Positions 62,411 through 64,000 of a stretch of 64,000 nucleotides of DNA are shown here, piece by piece. The notes below the pieces were generated by a model that had not been told where the DNA came from, searched no databases, and saw only the letters and a program-made list of their open reading frames with translations. The translations under genes were made by a program, and so were the position numbers. The stretch comes from Symbiodinium natans (taxonomy: Eukaryota; Sar; Dinophyceae; Suessiales; Symbiodiniaceae), in NCBI GenBank assembly GCA_905221605.1, contig CAJNDS010002284.1, forward strand, positions 454,727 through 518,726, given 5' to 3'. The first letter of the stretch is position 1, and each line of letters starts with the position of its first letter.

Positions 62411-63238
62411 TCAATGACCATCTCATGTTTCACTAAACTGGAAAGCTGCGAGTTCCCAACGAGCTTTCACTTCACAACCACGATCCCTGCATGTGTACGT
62501 GAGCGTATTTACGCCCTGCGTTCACTGCGTTGGCGTGCGGACGTCGTGTTCGCGGGCGTTTGCGCCGGTTGCGGGCCCCACCCCCTCCCGCGTTAGGCAA
62601 GCACCACTCGCGGCCGATGCGCACGGGTAGTCATGGAGCACTCCAAGACTGGCAAGCACTTATCCTGGACGGGGGACATGGATGGGAAGATCCTTAAGAG
62701 AGTATTTCCAGGCTCTGTAAACCCTTGATACCTGGCCATGCGGGCGTACTGACTTGTTGCTGCTGGGCGGCTGACATTCACTTGTATCGCGTGAAGGTGT
62801 TTTGCCGATAGTCTGGATCTGCCATGACTCTGACAGCAGGAAGCTGTCCATTCTCCACAAAAGAGGAGCCGTTCAACTCCCTTGAAGAGCTTTGCCGGTT
62901 GACAGGCCTGTCCTGTTAATACCGTGATCATGGTACTGTACAGGTCTTTTCACAATGACACTTGAAGAATGGCCTGCTTGTGCTCCTGACGCAGAAAGAG
63001 GCGTGTGCTCCAAGCGAAAAAAAGGTTTATGTCGTGATCATAAGCTCTGTCCCATGCAACGGGATTCACAAGAGAAAACCCAACCCATCCCTCATACACC
63101 CTTTTGTTTGCCCTGCACGCCTCGCCAAGACATTGCAGCCCTCTCTCCCCATCCGGAAAGCGTGGACAGGCGGCGGTGCTTCCAAAAGGAGATATGCTGC
63201 TGGAGTCAGGTGGAAGGAGAGCAGCTAGTTCCCGAAAA
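62411..63238. other. Unassigned stretch right of the copia element
   Basis: Two overlapping plus-strand frames near 62960-63240 (about 90 codons) have no domain or bias. Nothing else supported. Confidence 0.5.
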
Positions 63239-63316
63239 ACCCTAAGCCCTAAACCCTAAACCCGAAACCCTAAACCCTAAACCCTAAACCCTAAACCCGA
63301 AACCCTAAACCCTAAA
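63239..63316. repeat. Interstitial telomeric array (CCCTAAA and variants, about 11 units)
   Basis: CCCTAAA heptamers with CCCGAAA and CCCTAAG variants, same orientation as the array at 28-59. It runs into unique sequence (GTTCTTGACCCC), so it is internal. Confidence 0.9.
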
Positions 63317-63375
63317 GTTCTTGACCCCTGGCGGCCGATCAAGCCTTTGCCTCTCTTGCCGTCCATCTCCTACCC

Positions 63376-63532
63376 TTGGGATGTTCCCTTCTACTAGCAG
63401 TCCTTCATAGGGATTTTAGTAGGGTTTAGGGTTTTAGGGTTTAGGGTTTAGGGCTCAGGGCTCAGGGCTTAGGGTTTAGGGGGGTACTGATGTCCTATGA
63501 AGGCCTTGTTAGTATAAGGGGGAACATCCCAA
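63376..63532. mobile_element. Foldback element, copy 2, with telomeric loop
   Basis: Left arm TTGGGATGTTCCC then CTAGCAGTCCTTCATAGG; right arm CCTATGAAGG then GGGAACATCCCAA. The arms match the element at 1507-1606. The loop holds TTTAGGG/CTCAGGG repeats (63420-63480) and then GGGGGTACT, which is also in the loop of copy 1. Confidence 0.8.
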
Positions 63533-63930
63533 CTTACACCCTGTCGTTACGCTGCGGTCCAGCACCCTGTCATTGCGCGAAAGTGACATGGCCTGACAGT
63601 CCGCATCTCACCCACCCTCCGACCCTGGGTGATTGAAACTTCACATGTGAGAGTGTCATGTTCTGCATCGCCCCATCTCCGAAAATGTCGTCTTTTTCTC
63701 ATGTAAGAATCAAGAGCCTAGTTTGCAGCTTGCTTTCTGTTTGAAGTTCATTCATCAAACAAGCTTTTCTCGAACATGCCGATCAGCATTTTACCTGAAG
63801 TTTGATAGAATCAATCCCGTCAGGGTAGATGAGAAATCTTATTCCCCAAACAATCTACTGTTGGGGCGCTAAGTTCATTTAAGGATTGCCGACATTCTGA
63901 GGAGTGTTGCCGGGTTCCTGGGCTCCTTGT
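63533..63930. other. Unassigned stretch
   Basis: No feature recognised. Confidence 0.5.
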
Positions 63931-64000
63931 CTCCCTTTGTCTCCCTTTGTCTCCCTTTGTCTCCCTTTGTCTCCCTTTGTCTCCCTTTGTCTCCCTTTGT
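63931..64000. repeat. 10-bp tandem repeat CTCCCTTTGT, 7 units, running off the window
   Basis: Seven perfect units to the last base; the array continues beyond the window. Confidence 0.9.

Overview
The window looks like nuclear DNA of a dinoflagellate, most likely Symbiodiniaceae or a relative. Three signs support this. There are many TTTAGGG/CCCTAAA heptamers, intact or degenerate. There are pieces of the conserved dinoflagellate spliced leader (a 16-nt match at 24007-24022 on the minus strand, and 12-nt matches inside both LTRs at 52832-52843 and 62296-62307). Coding matter comes as short GC3-rich exon-like blocks joined by GT-AG and apparently GC-AG introns. No prokaryotic operon, rRNA, tRNA or CRISPR array was found. 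Most open frames in the first 40 kb are chance frames in GC-rich or low-complexity DNA.

Layout. 1-8.86 kb: subtelomere-like sequence with interstitial telomeric heptamers, two foldback/inverted repeats, AT/CA microsatellites and a minus-strand intron-rich gene of unknown product (exon-like blocks between about 1.1 and 6.85 kb); one of its introns (2765-2857) can be defined and is made largely of degenerate telomere heptamers. 8.86-40.34 kb: a tandem segmental duplication, copy A (8862-23702) and copy B (24211-40340). Most of it is moderately diverged, with a nearly identical 1.8-kb core, indels and changing minisatellite numbers. Each copy carries the same dead Ty1/copia reverse-transcriptase fragment. 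The spacer between A and B (23703-24210) holds a spliced-leader relic followed by a 36-codon open frame, apparently part of a retroposed mRNA.

40.57-51.00 kb: a 4.09-kb unit present twice in direct orientation (40567-44654 and 46913-51002, about 99.8% identical by eye). Each copy encodes, on the minus strand, a broken rolling-circle replication protein (HUH nuclease with CRESS-type motifs I, II and III, plus an SF3-like helicase) and a second coiled-coil/Ala-Pro-rich coding region, separated by a GGAAACCC repeat field. Between the copies sits a minus-strand pogo/CENP-B-like DDE transposase whose two parts join in frame across a 199-nt GC-AG intron. The arrangement equals about 1.6 turns of a 6.35-kb circle or tandem repeat carrying Rep, accessory gene and transposase. 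I consider this the best candidate for an undescribed system.

51.93-62.41 kb: an old LTR fragment followed by a recent, nearly full-length Ty1/copia element (52574-62410; LTRs of about 373 bp with five differences). The order is gag, protease, integrase, reverse transcriptase, RNase H. Two frame breaks interrupt pol: a 10-bp tandem duplication in integrase and a G-run indel before RT. Downstream of RNase H lie 1.8 kb of extra coding frames (zinc ribbon, an unrecognised globular domain, a coiled coil) not standard for copia elements. 62.4-64 kb returns to telomere-like repeats, a second foldback element whose loop contains TTTAGGG repeats, and a 10-bp tandem repeat running off the window.
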